A DNA stretch of 5,171 bases from Hyphomicrobiales bacterium (GCA_027051995.1 JALUFY010000162.1:8968-14138), one strand, 5' to 3'. Positions 1 to 5,171 are shown, counted from the stretch's first letter. The notes: generated by a model from the letters alone, not told the origin. Made by a program: numbers and translations.

Positions 1-328
1 TATAGGTTTCGTCCGCCGGAATCTGCCGCTCGTGATAGGCGCGCACGCGGCGAGCGGCCAGCTTCAGGGCCTCCAGCACCTCCGGCCTCACCCGCGCCGT
101 GGCCGCGTCTATCTCCTCGCGGGTGACGCGCAAACCCTTTTCGCGCGCATCGAAGCGGTCGAATTTCTCCGTCAGTTCGTAAAGGGCCGCGTCGCCCTCC
201 TCGCGCACCTTGCGGATGATGCCGGAGACGGTATCGGCCACATCCATTTCCCGGGCCCGCTTGGCGTTGAGCAGGGCCTGAAGGTCTCCCCTGAAACCGC
301 CGTCCGCGCTGTTGAGCATTCGCGCCAT
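1..328 (-). CDS. hisD: Histidinol dehydrogenase, N-terminal part (cut by window edge)
   Basis: Only the first 109 codons are present; the gene continues past the left edge, where a full HisD would have about 430 residues. The protein starts MARMLNSADGG. The stretch VREEGDAALYELTEKFDRFD (residues 42-61), followed by LRVTREEIDAA and AYHERQ, is typical of the HisD N-terminal region. HisD is a cytosolic, zinc-dependent enzyme that oxidises L-histidinol to L-histidine in two NAD-dependent steps. The zinc and catalytic residues lie further on and cannot be checked here. The ATG follows the DUF2948 stop codon by two bases, and a GAGG ribosome-binding site seven bases upstream of it lies inside the end of that gene, so translational coupling is likely. 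A second in-frame ATG three codons later is possible but less well placed. Identity rests on sequence pattern plus the murA, DUF2948, hisD gene order. Confidence 0.9.
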   Translation of the reverse strand, partial: MARMLNSADGGFRGDLQALLNAKRAREMDVADTVSGIIRKVREEGDAALYELTEKFDRFDAREKGLRVTREEIDAATARVRPEVLEALKLAARRVRAYHERQIPADETY

Positions 329-330
329 GA

Positions 331-807
331 TCAGTCCTCGTCATCCTCGTGGCTGGGCACGCCGGAGGCCGCCCACATCATTCCCAGATCTTCCAGCCAG
401 GCCTCGACGCACTCCACCTTCAGGCGGATGACGCCATCGCCGGAGAAAATCAGCTCGATGGTTCCGCCGGGCGGCTCGTCATCGGGCTCGTAGGTCATCG
501 CCAGCAGCTCCAGCACGCCATCCCTGGCCTGCTGGCGGATGTTGCGCGATTTCACGTCCAGAACCCGCTCGAAATGCACCCCGGTGCGCACCCGCCGGGG
601 CTTTTCCGCCGCGCCGCTTTCCAGCGCCGGCCAGTCGAAGCGGTTGGCCACCATGGCGAAGCGCGCCTTCGACGGCAGAAAGCTCATGTCGCCCACCTTG
701 AGAATGGCGTCCTGCATGTGGGCGGAGATGATTTGCAGATCATCCGCGTCCAGCGCGGCCAGTTTCAGCAGTTTCATGGCGGACGGCTCCCTGATTGATT
801 GCGTCAT
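331..807 (-). CDS. DUF2948 family protein of unknown function
   Basis: This is a soluble protein of 158 residues with no signal peptide or membrane segment. The opening MKLLKLAALDADDLQIISAH, then QDAILKVGDMSFLP and a later FAMVANRFDW, match what I recall of DUF2948, an alphaproteobacterial family found between murA and hisD. No enzymatic motif is visible and the function is unknown. The tail is strongly acidic (HEDDED), and its GA-rich codons also supply the hisD ribosome-binding site. I chose the ATG at 807 because GAGG lies six bases upstream within a GAGGGGGAGC stretch. The ATG at 777 (starting MKLLKL, with GGGAG nine bases upstream) and the ATG at 819 (six bases after murA) are alternatives, so the first 10-14 residues are uncertain. 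It is surely co-transcribed with murA and hisD. Confidence 0.85.
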   Translation of the reverse strand: MTQSIREPSAMKLLKLAALDADDLQIISAHMQDAILKVGDMSFLPSKARFAMVANRFDWPALESGAAEKPRRVRTGVHFERVLDVKSRNIRQQARDGVLELLAMTYEPDDEPPGGTIELIFSGDGVIRLKVECVEAWLEDLGMMWAASGVPSHEDDED

Positions 808-825
808 GCTCCCCCTCATATGGGG

Positions 826-2115
826 TCAGCCGCTCACTCTTTCGATATCCGCGCCCACGGCGGCCAGCTTTTTTTCCAGCGTCTCGAAGCCCCTGTCCAG
901 ATGATAGACGCGATTCAGTTCCGTTTCGCCGTTCGCCACCAGCGCCGCGATGACTAGCGAGACGGAGGCGCGCAGGTCGGTGGCCATGACCGGCGCGCCA
1001 GTGAGCCCCTCCACGCCATGCACCAGCGCGGTGTCGCCGTTGAGCGTGATGTCCGCGCCCAGACGGGCCAGCTCCTGCACATGCATGAAGCGGTTCTCGA
1101 AGATGGTTTCGCGGATGGTGGATGTGCCCGCCGCGCGGGTCATCAGGGCCATGATCTGGGCCTGAAGATCGGTGGGAAAGCCCGGATAGGGCCGGGTCTC
1201 CACCGAGACGGGGCGGATCGCCTCCGCCGCGCGGCGCACCCGCATGCCGCCCTCCTCCATGCTTATGGAGACGCCCGCCTCGTCCATCACCGCGATGAAG
1301 GCGTCCAGCGTATCGGCGCGCGCCCCGGTGAGCAGCACATCACCGCCGGTCATGGCCGCCGCCATCGCATAGGTGCCCGTCTCGATGCGGTCGGCCAGCA
1401 CCGGATGCTCGGCTCCATGCAGGCGCTCCACGCCCTGAATGGTCAGGGTCGATGTGCCGATGCCGCCGATTTGCGCCCCCATCTTGACCAGGCACTCGGC
1501 CACGTCCGTGACCTCCGGCTCGCGGGCGGCGTTCTCGATCACCGTTTCGCCCCTGGCCAGCGTGGCCGCCATCAGCGCCACGTGCGTTGCGCCCACCGAA
1601 ACCTTGGGAAAGACGATGCGCCCGCCTTTCAGTCCGCCGGGCGCGCGCGCCACCACGTAACCGGCGTCCATTCCGATCTCCGCCCCCATAGCCTCCAGCG
1701 CCTTGAGGTAGAAATCCACCGGGCGGGTGCCAATGGCGCAGCCGCCGGGGAGCGACACCCGCGCCTCATGGCAGCGCGCCAGAAGCGGCCCCAGCACCCA
1801 GAAGCTGGCGCGCATCCTGGAGACCAGCTCATAGGGCGCGGTGGTGTCGGTGATCTCCCGCGCATGAATGCGCACCGTATCCCCGGCGAAGGGATTGGAG
1901 CCGGCCTTCTTGCCCGCCAGTGTGGTGTCGGCCCCCTGATTGCGCAGGATCTTGCGCAGCAGGGAGACATCGGCCAGCCGGGGCATGTTGGTCAGCGTCA
2001 GCGGCTCGTCTGTGAGCAGGGCGGCGATCATCAGCGGCAGGGCGGCGTTCTTGGCCCCGGAAATGTGGATGTTTCCGCACAGGACATTGCCGCCGCGGAT
2101 GAGAATGCGATCCAT
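826..2115 (-). CDS. murA: UDP-N-acetylglucosamine 1-carboxyvinyltransferase (MurA)
   Basis: MurA transfers enolpyruvate from PEP to UDP-N-acetylglucosamine, the first committed cytosolic step of peptidoglycan synthesis. The protein is complete at 429 residues, close to the usual length of about 420. It has the two-fold EPSP-synthase-like architecture. [10 protein letters not shown] holds Lys22. [13 protein letters not shown] holds the PEP-binding Cys126 (Cys115 in E. coli) on the mobile loop. [11 protein letters not shown] holds Asp316 (Asp305 in E. coli). ATDLRAS holds Arg382, and [12 protein letters not shown] lies near the C-terminus. All these residues are present, so the enzyme should be active. 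Because Cys rather than Asp occupies the loop position, it should also be the fosfomycin-sensitive type (known for the family, not tested here). The ATG at 2115 begins the canonical [10 protein letters not shown]. Its ribosome-binding site is weak (AAAGAGTG). It is the first large gene of the cluster. Confidence 0.98.
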   Translation of the reverse strand: MDRILIRGGNVLCGNIHISGAKNAALPLMIAALLTDEPLTLTNMPRLADVSLLRKILRNQGADTTLAGKKAGSNPFAGDTVRIHAREITDTTAPYELVSRMRASFWVLGPLLARCHEARVSLPGGCAIGTRPVDFYLKALEAMGAEIGMDAGYVVARAPGGLKGGRIVFPKVSVGATHVALMAATLARGETVIENAAREPEVTDVAECLVKMGAQIGGIGTSTLTIQGVERLHGAEHPVLADRIETGTYAMAAAMTGGDVLLTGARADTLDAFIAVMDEAGVSISMEEGGMRVRRAAEAIRPVSVETRPYPGFPTDLQAQIMALMTRAAGTSTIRETIFENRFMHVQELARLGADITLNGDTALVHGVEGLTGAPVMATDLRASVSLVIAALVANGETELNRVYHLDRGFETLEKKLAAVGADIERVSG

Positions 2116-2137
2116 GTGGTCACTCTTTTCGAATCTG

Positions 2138-2155
2138 CCCGCCGGATACGGCGGG
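2138..2155 (-). promoter_or_regulatory. GC-rich hairpin in the murA leader
   Basis: CCCGCCG and CGGCGGG form a perfect 7-bp stem with a 4-base loop, ending 22 bases before the murA ATG. In the leftward transcript the stem is followed by CAGATTCG with no U-run, so it is not a classical intrinsic terminator. It sits between the small basic gene and murA. It could block or expose the weak murA ribosome-binding site, or protect the 5' end of a processed murA message. The hairpin itself is seen directly; the role is inferred. It shares bases 2153-2155 with an alternative hairpin (2153-2174). Confidence 0.5.
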
Positions 2156-2174
2156 GCGTTGCGCGTCGCGCCCC
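2153..2174. repeat. Inverted repeat overlapping the murA leader hairpin
   Basis: GGGGCG (2153-2158) and CGCCCC (2169-2174) can form a 6-bp stem with a 10-base GC-rich loop. It uses bases 2153-2155, which also belong to the 2138-2155 stem, so the two folds exclude each other in RNA. In a GC-rich genome a 6-bp inverted repeat may arise by chance. Confidence 0.4.
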
Positions 2175-2203
2175 TTTAAGCATGAATGCGGCGGGCGCGG
2201 CAA
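2175..2203 (-). promoter_or_regulatory. Weak promoter candidate for murA
   Basis: On the minus strand, TTGCCG (2203-2198) and CTTAAA (2180-2175) are separated by exactly 17 bases. The -35 box is a fair match and the -10 box a poor one (about 3 of 6). If used, transcription would begin near 2168 and give a leader of about 50 bases that contains the 2138-2155 hairpin. It would lie between the small basic gene and murA and allow murA to be expressed independently of it. Confidence 0.25.
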
Positions 2204-2220
2204 CATCCCCGCCCGGAGCC

Positions 2221-2367
2221 TCATGCGCCGCCTTTCTCCTTCGCCTTGCCCTCCGCGCCGCCGGAGCGGGCGCGCGCCTGGGCCTTGCGCCTGCGCAGAT
2301 TGGCCCGCAGCTGCTCCGCCAGCTCCTTCTTCGAGGGTTTTTTCGGCTTTTTGATTTCTTCCGCCAT
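2221..2367 (-). CDS. Small lysine/arginine-rich protein upstream of murA (48 aa)
   Basis: This 48-residue protein starts MAEEIKKPKKPSKKELAEQL. It has 10 Lys and 6 Arg against 6 Glu, a net charge of about +10. A Pro/Lys-rich N-terminus leads into a predicted amphipathic helix around residues 12-34 (ELAEQLRANLRRRKAQARAR), followed by a flexible Gly/Lys tail. I recall similar short proteins with an LRxNLxRRKxQxRAR core in Alphaproteobacteria, annotated as hypothetical, so this is a real gene rather than chance. The start is supported by an excellent AAAGGAGAGG ribosome-binding site (2386-2377), with GAGG nine bases before the ATG. The reading frame stays open upstream into the antisense of the tRNA gene, but that extension is not coding. 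Function unknown; the composition would suit RNA or ribosome binding (inference). Confidence 0.75.
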   Translation of the reverse strand: MAEEIKKPKKPSKKELAEQLRANLRRRKAQARARSGGAEGKAKEKGGA

Positions 2368-2376
2368 GAGCGTTAA

Positions 2377-2386
2377 CCTCTCCTTT
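2377..2386 (-). promoter_or_regulatory. Strong ribosome-binding site setting the start of the small basic protein
   Basis: AAAGGAGAGG on the minus strand nearly matches the full anti-Shine-Dalgarno complement and precedes the ATG at 2367 by nine bases. It is the strongest such site in the window and fixes the start of the 48-residue protein rather than the longer upstream reading frame. Confidence 0.75.
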
Positions 2387-2439
2387 GCGCCTTTGGTGGC
2401 ACAACAGGCGTTGCGCTGGCAATCATTGCAAGAATGCGC

Positions 2440-2468
2440 TTGAAAAGAAAAGCGATTCAGGCCATAAG
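2440..2468 (+). promoter_or_regulatory. Promoter of tRNA-Thr
   Basis: A -35 box TTGAAA (2440-2445, 5 of 6 to TTGACA) and a -10 box CATAAG (2463-2468, 4 of 6) are separated by 17 bases. The expected transcription start near 2475 is only a few bases before the mature tRNA 5' end at 2479. A GATTC (GANTC) site at 2454-2458 lies in the spacer. No other credible promoter for the tRNA is visible. Confidence 0.6.
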
Positions 2469-2478
2469 CGCACCCGTC

Positions 2479-2553
<75 letters not shown>

Positions 2554-2571
2554 TTTCTTCCCTTGACGTCC

Positions 2572-2585
2572 CGGAATGAATTCCG
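2572..2585. repeat. Short dyad downstream of the tRNA
   Basis: CGGAAT-GA-ATTCCG is a 6-bp inverted repeat, which as RNA would give a 5-bp stem with a TGAA loop. It begins 19 bases after the tRNA CCA end and lies upstream of the 159-residue gene. No U-run follows, so it is a weak terminator at best. It could instead be an operator for the next gene. Confidence 0.35.
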
Positions 2586-2588
2586 CGC

Positions 2589-2598
2589 CGGTTAACCG
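2589..2598. repeat. Perfect 10-bp palindrome before the 159-residue gene
   Basis: CGGTTAACCG reads the same on both strands and ends 57 bases before the ATG at 2656. It lies four bases after the 2572-2585 dyad. A poor promoter candidate overlaps it (TTAACC 2592-2597, 17 bases, TGTCAT 2615-2620), so a protein bound here could affect that promoter. No known operator is recognised. Confidence 0.35.
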
Positions 2599-2655
2599 CG
2601 CGGCAAAACTCTTGTGTCATCGTGTCTCCGAGGGGCGGAGAGGGAGACCAGGGAC

Positions 2656-3135
2656 ATGCCCGGATTGCGCAAATACGCCAGACTGATACTCGCCGTCACG
2701 ATCGTCATGGGCGCGCCGCTCACCTTCGTGCAGGTGTATGTCACGCCGAAGTTCGCCAATCAGGCCGCCGCGAAAGCGGCGCGGGAAGATGGCTTGGCGG
2801 ATTTCGGTCTGGCAGGAACCGGCAACCTTCAGGCCCGTATCAGTCGCGGCGCCCTGACGGATGGCGTCATCGCCTGCGTGCGCGCGGATTATGGCGATGT
2901 CCTTCCCTCCGCCTATATCTACGAATATGGCGATGCGCTGACGGTCAGGTATTATGATGGCGAGAGCGGCGAATTCTACAGACGGCAGACCGCCGCCGAC
3001 GAGGTTTTCCGGGCCGAAGTGGCGGACTATCGTCCAAAAGACCGCAAGGCGGCCATGCGCGCCTACATGATGCTCGGCATGAAGGACAAAAAAATCATGA
3101 AATGCGCCCTCAGGGTGGCGAAAGACGCGAGCTGA
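2656..3135 (+). CDS. Unrecognised membrane-anchored or exported protein (159 aa)
   Basis: I do not recognise this protein. Residues about 8-29 (ARLILAVTIVMGAPLTFVQVYV) form one hydrophobic segment after a basic MPGLRKY start. This is a membrane anchor or uncleaved signal, as no good signal-peptidase site follows. The remaining 130 residues are soluble and probably periplasmic. They include an Ala/Lys-rich helix (34-44), an aromatic strand-rich stretch (AYIYEYGDALTVRYYDG, 86-102) and a basic C-terminus. The only cysteines are Cys74 and Cys150, which could form a disulfide. The ATG at 2656 is chosen for the AGGGAG nine bases upstream; a GTG at 2614 would only add a poor polar extension. The gene lies 102 bases after the tRNA and may also receive read-through from it. 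Its last 26 bases overlap the 3' end of the convergent peptidase gene. Base use resembles its neighbours. Confidence 0.8.
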   Translation: MPGLRKYARLILAVTIVMGAPLTFVQVYVTPKFANQAAAKAAREDGLADFGLAGTGNLQARISRGALTDGVIACVRADYGDVLPSAYIYEYGDALTVRYYDGESGEFYRRQTAADEVFRAEVADYRPKDRKAAMRAYMMLGMKDKKIMKCALRVAKDAS

Positions 3136-3991
3136 GCGCGCATCCGCCCCGGCATGACGGGGCGGCCCCCGCGCCATCCAGTGCAATATCCGGCACAAGC
3201 CCGCCATCCAGCCGCGCGCCGGGGACGCGCATGATGGCCGAGGGAACGAACAGCCGCCAGTCGTTATTTACGGGAATGGCCGACAGCAGCCAGTTCTTGC
3301 CCCATGTGCGCGCGCCCATGATGCGCGCCCCGAGCCGGGTGCGCAGGATGGCGGCGAAAACCTCCGCCGAGGAGGCCGTCCGCGGCCCGGTCAGCACAAT
3401 CAGCTTCTCCGCCGTGATGCGCCCGCGCGGCGCGGGCAGGGAAAGGCTTCGCGTGGCGCCTTTCATCCGCAGGCGCAGCACATCCTTCACCGGCCCGGCG
3501 AACAGCGCCGCCGCCCTGAGCATGCGGCGCAGATCGCCGCCGCCGTTGCCGCGCAGATCGATCTCCAGTGTAACCGGCGGCTCGCCCGCCCGCGTCATGG
3601 CCGTGAGCAATTCGGCCCCGGCCCGTCTGCCGAAGTGATCGAGCCGGATGCGCAGCACGCCGGGCGCGCGGCGGATGACGCGCGTGACGGACACGCGGTT
3701 TCTGACCCTTCTGATGGTGTCCGTATCGGGATGGATCACCCGCTCCAGCCGCGCGCGCGGGCCGATGCTGGCGGCGATGACGCGGGCCGCGCAGAGTATG
3801 TCCGCGCCGCAGCGGGCGCGCAAAACGGCCAGCGCGGGCACCGGCCCAAGAGCCAGCGCCCGCGACGTGTCATGCAGCCGTTTCAGCCCCTGCGCCCGCG
3901 CCGGCATGGCGCAGACCAGCAAGGCGGTCAGGCTAATGGCAATAATTGAGAGCGCCCACCATCGAGGTGCCCCAGGGCTCGGAGCCGACAT
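3110..3991 (-). CDS. Exported S41-family serine peptidase lacking a PDZ domain
   Basis: This 293-residue protein has a signal peptide (hydrophobic core about residues 11-28, likely cleavage AMPARA|QG after 33), so it acts in the periplasm. The peptidase core matches the C-terminal processing (Tsp/CtpA) family. VLRIRLDHF (112-120) is the strand opening the domain, and EIDLRGNGGGD (143-153) corresponds to the family's LDLRxNPGG. TGPRTASSAEVFA (201-213) carries the predicted nucleophile Ser207. TWGKNW (229-234) carries Lys232, exactly 25 residues on, the same spacing as the Ser/Lys pair of E. coli Tsp. LDGGLVPDIAL (261-271) ends the domain. Residues 34-110 are too short for the usual PDZ domain; they contain Cys61 and Cys67. 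The last 20 residues look unconserved and include CRGGC. The ATG at 3991 has AAGAGG seven bases upstream and lies inside the preceding propeller gene. No later start would keep the signal peptide. Substrate unknown. Confidence 0.88.
   Translation of the reverse strand: MSAPSPGAPRWWALSIIAISLTALLVCAMPARAQGLKRLHDTSRALALGPVPALAVLRARCGADILCAARVIAASIGPRARLERVIHPDTDTIRRVRNRVSVTRVIRRAPGVLRIRLDHFGRRAGAELLTAMTRAGEPPVTLEIDLRGNGGGDLRRMLRAAALFAGPVKDVLRLRMKGATRSLSLPAPRGRITAEKLIVLTGPRTASSAEVFAAILRTRLGARIMGARTWGKNWLLSAIPVNNDWRLFVPSAIMRVPGARLDGGLVPDIALDGAGAAPSCRGGCALSSRLSPP
3144..3165 (+). terminator. Terminator-like hairpin inside the peptidase 3' end
   Basis: CCGCCCCG and CGGGGCGG form a perfect 8-bp stem with a GCATGA loop, starting nine bases after the stop codon of the 159-residue gene. 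This is the usual place for a plus-strand terminator, but no T-run follows (CCCCCGCG), so it may instead protect the 3' end or act with another factor. The same bases encode roughly residues 275-283 of the convergent peptidase. Confidence 0.5.
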
Positions 3992-5102
3992 CGCCGATCC
4001 TCTTGATGATCCTGCGGGTTTTCACGTCGATGACGGCGACCTCGTCGCGCCCGGAAAGGGCAACGTAGAACTTCGCGCCATCGGGCGTGACCACGCCGGT
4101 CTCCGGCGAGGCGTCCTTGCCGAAGCTGATCTCCCCGGCGTTCGTCATGGTGGTCAGATCGAGGATTTTCACCTTGTCGTCACCGCGCGAGATGACGAAT
4201 GCGGTGGTCTCGAACCAGCCGGTGTTGACGCCGGTCATGTCCTCCGCGCCCCGCAGATGGGCGATTTCCCGAAACGGCGAGGTGGTGGAATAGATGGAGA
4301 CGGTCTGATCGCCATTGTTGGGCAGGATCATGTAGCGCCCGTCCGCCGTGGTATAGGCGCGCCAGGGCTCCTCGCCGGTCTTCAGCGTAGCCAGTTTTCT
4401 CATGTCGCGCAGATCGATGACGGCCATCGCACCGCCGTCGCCATAGGCGGCGAAGCCCAGCCGGCCGTCCGGCGTGCGGGTGACGTTGATGACGCCCTGA
4501 TGCTCGTCGTCCGATCCGGGCAGGGCGGCCAGCGCCTGGCCCTCGCCGATGCCGATTTCCCTGATGACCTTGCCCTTTTCCACGTCGATGACGGAGACGA
4601 AATTGGCCCCCAGATTGCCCACGTAGAGCAGCCTGCCATCGGGCGAGAAGGTCATGTTGTGCGGCTCGTGCAGGCCGGAGACGCGCGCCCTTTCGGTGTT
4701 GCTGCTCAGATCGACGAGAGAGACTTCGCCGCTGAGGATATTGCCGATGGCCGCCAGATTGCCGCCGGGCGAAATCTCCATGTGCTCCGGCTCGTGGCCC
4801 AGCTTCAGGGTGGCTTCCGTTTTCAGGCTGCGCAGATCGACGATGGAGACGGTGTTGTCCTCCGTGTTGGTGGCCAGCAGCTTGCCCGTGGTGTCGGAGA
4901 CGGCCACCTGATGGGGCACGTTGCCCACCTTGATATGGCCGATAACCTTGTCCTGATCAGCGTCGATCACCGCCACGTCCGCCGAGGCCCTGTTGGGCAC
5001 GAAGACATAATGATCGAATGGCGCCTCGAGCGCCCGGGCGGAAGAGGTCATCGCCGCCGAAGCCGCGAGGACAAGAGCGCATTTTCCGAGATATTTTTTC
5101 AT
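3933..5102 (-). CDS. Exported YVTN-type beta-propeller protein
   Basis: This 389-residue protein has a cleavable signal peptide (MKKYLGK, hydrophobic core, SSARA|LEAP after residue 24), so it is periplasmic. The mature part is built of eight repeats of about 42 residues, each following the pattern V-x-N-x-x-D-x-V-x-(V/I)-D, then a G-x-x-P turn, then PDG. They start near residues 31, 74, 115, 157, 214, 256, 299 and 343. This is the YVTN/YncE-like propeller family, whose members are mostly binding or scaffold proteins; no catalytic residues are assignable. Several turns carry histidine (VPHQ 63, EPEHM 105, EPHNM 146) or tryptophan (EPW 246, 376). The single mature cysteine is next to last (NYCH). 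The start at 5102 begins a typical signal peptide with GGAG ten bases upstream; 5108 (MLMKKY) is close behind, and 5141 lacks a binding site. Its end overlaps the peptidase gene by 59 bases. Confidence 0.9.
   Translation of the reverse strand: MKKYLGKCALVLAASAAMTSSARALEAPFDHYVFVPNRASADVAVIDADQDKVIGHIKVGNVPHQVAVSDTTGKLLATNTEDNTVSIVDLRSLKTEATLKLGHEPEHMEISPGGNLAAIGNILSGEVSLVDLSSNTERARVSGLHEPHNMTFSPDGRLLYVGNLGANFVSVIDVEKGKVIREIGIGEGQALAALPGSDDEHQGVINVTRTPDGRLGFAAYGDGGAMAVIDLRDMRKLATLKTGEEPWRAYTTADGRYMILPNNGDQTVSIYSTTSPFREIAHLRGAEDMTGVNTGWFETTAFVISRGDDKVKILDLTTMTNAGEISFGKDASPETGVVTPDGAKFYVALSGRDEVAVIDVKTRRIIKRIGDVGSEPWGTSMVGALNYCH
3999..4004 (-). promoter_or_regulatory. Peptidase ribosome-binding site inside the propeller gene
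   Basis: AAGAGG on the minus strand lies seven bases before the peptidase ATG at 3991 and within the last repeat of the propeller coding sequence. It decides the start of the peptidase and means its translation can begin while ribosomes are still completing the propeller. Confidence 0.6.
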
Positions 5103-5171
5103 GAGCATGAAACTCCGTTGCCGGTTCTTGAGCGGATCCATGCCAGTGCGGAGAAGAGAAAGGGTCTGGAC
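5103..5171 (-). other. Leader of the propeller gene
   Basis: These 69 bases precede the propeller start and run to the window edge. They contain the GGAG ribosome-binding site just before the start and a short in-frame extension from an ATG at 5141 that has no such site. I see no convincing promoter boxes; the promoter probably lies beyond the right edge. Confidence 0.4.

Noticed and set aside
1018..2376. A 452-codon plus-strand open frame opposite murA
   Set aside because: murA is certain on the other strand. The antisense translation is rich in His, Arg, Gly and Gln with no domain pattern, as expected from a GC-rich antisense frame, and it runs across two genes.
2419..2429. GCAAT-C-ATTGC dyad between the divergent units
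   Set aside because: The inverted repeat is only 5 bp, does not extend and is not aligned with a clear promoter, so chance is the likely explanation.
2563..2591. TTGACG as a -35 box for the 159-residue gene
   Set aside because: At 16-18 bases downstream there is only GC-rich sequence with no -10-like hexamer.
2573..2592. EcfG-type (GGAAC...GTT) general stress promoter
   Set aside because: The first box is GGAAT and the spacing to GGTT is about 12 bases, not the 16-17 expected.
2614..2655. GTG start adding 14 residues to the 159-residue protein
   Set aside because: The extension would read through the ribosome-binding site region and put a charged stretch before the hydrophobic segment; the ATG at 2656 has the better site.
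2617..3207. A 196-codon minus-strand open frame opposite the 159-residue gene
   Set aside because: The plus-strand frame has a ribosome-binding site, a membrane segment and normal composition. The antisense one is His/Arg-rich and overlaps the peptidase end.
5103..5141. Propeller start at 5141
   Set aside because: It has no ribosome-binding site and would add 13 polar residues before a normal signal peptide.

Overview
The window is a GC-rich bacterial chromosome segment, most probably from an alphaproteobacterium. The leftward cluster murA, DUF2948, hisD is a gene order I know from that class, and the small basic protein upstream of murA is also of a type I associate with it. GANTC sites (the CcrM methylation target of many Alphaproteobacteria) are scarce, which fits. 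I cannot place it below class from this sequence.

Layout. (1) Positions 1-2367 carry a compact leftward cluster, in transcription order: a 48-residue lysine/arginine-rich protein, murA (first committed step of peptidoglycan synthesis), a DUF2948 protein of unknown function, and the first 109 codons of hisD (last steps of histidine synthesis), which runs off the left edge. MurA to DUF2948 to hisD are separated by 18 and 2 bases and look translationally linked. The 105-base gap before murA holds a strong GC-rich hairpin, an overlapping alternative hairpin and a weak promoter candidate. (2) Positions 2368-2655 are the control region between divergent units. It holds the promoter and gene of tRNA-Thr(GGU) on the plus strand, then two short dyads. 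(3) A plus-strand gene of 159 residues, unrecognised, has an N-terminal membrane segment and a soluble domain with two cysteines. (4) Positions 3110-5102 are a leftward two-gene unit. An exported YVTN-type beta-propeller protein comes first, followed by an exported S41-family serine peptidase with an intact Ser/Lys pair and no room for a PDZ domain. The peptidase start lies 59 bases inside the propeller gene, and its end overlaps the convergent gene of region 3 by 26 bases, across a terminator-like hairpin.

How it works together. The left half is conserved housekeeping (cell wall, histidine, tRNA). The right half is accessory-looking envelope biology. The propeller and peptidase are co-transcribed and both carry signal peptides, so a joint periplasmic role is a reasonable inference, although the sequence does not show a substrate. 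I see no mobile element, CRISPR array or defence cassette. The most interesting material is the overlapping propeller/peptidase pair, the hairpin inside the peptidase 3' end, and the murA leader structure.
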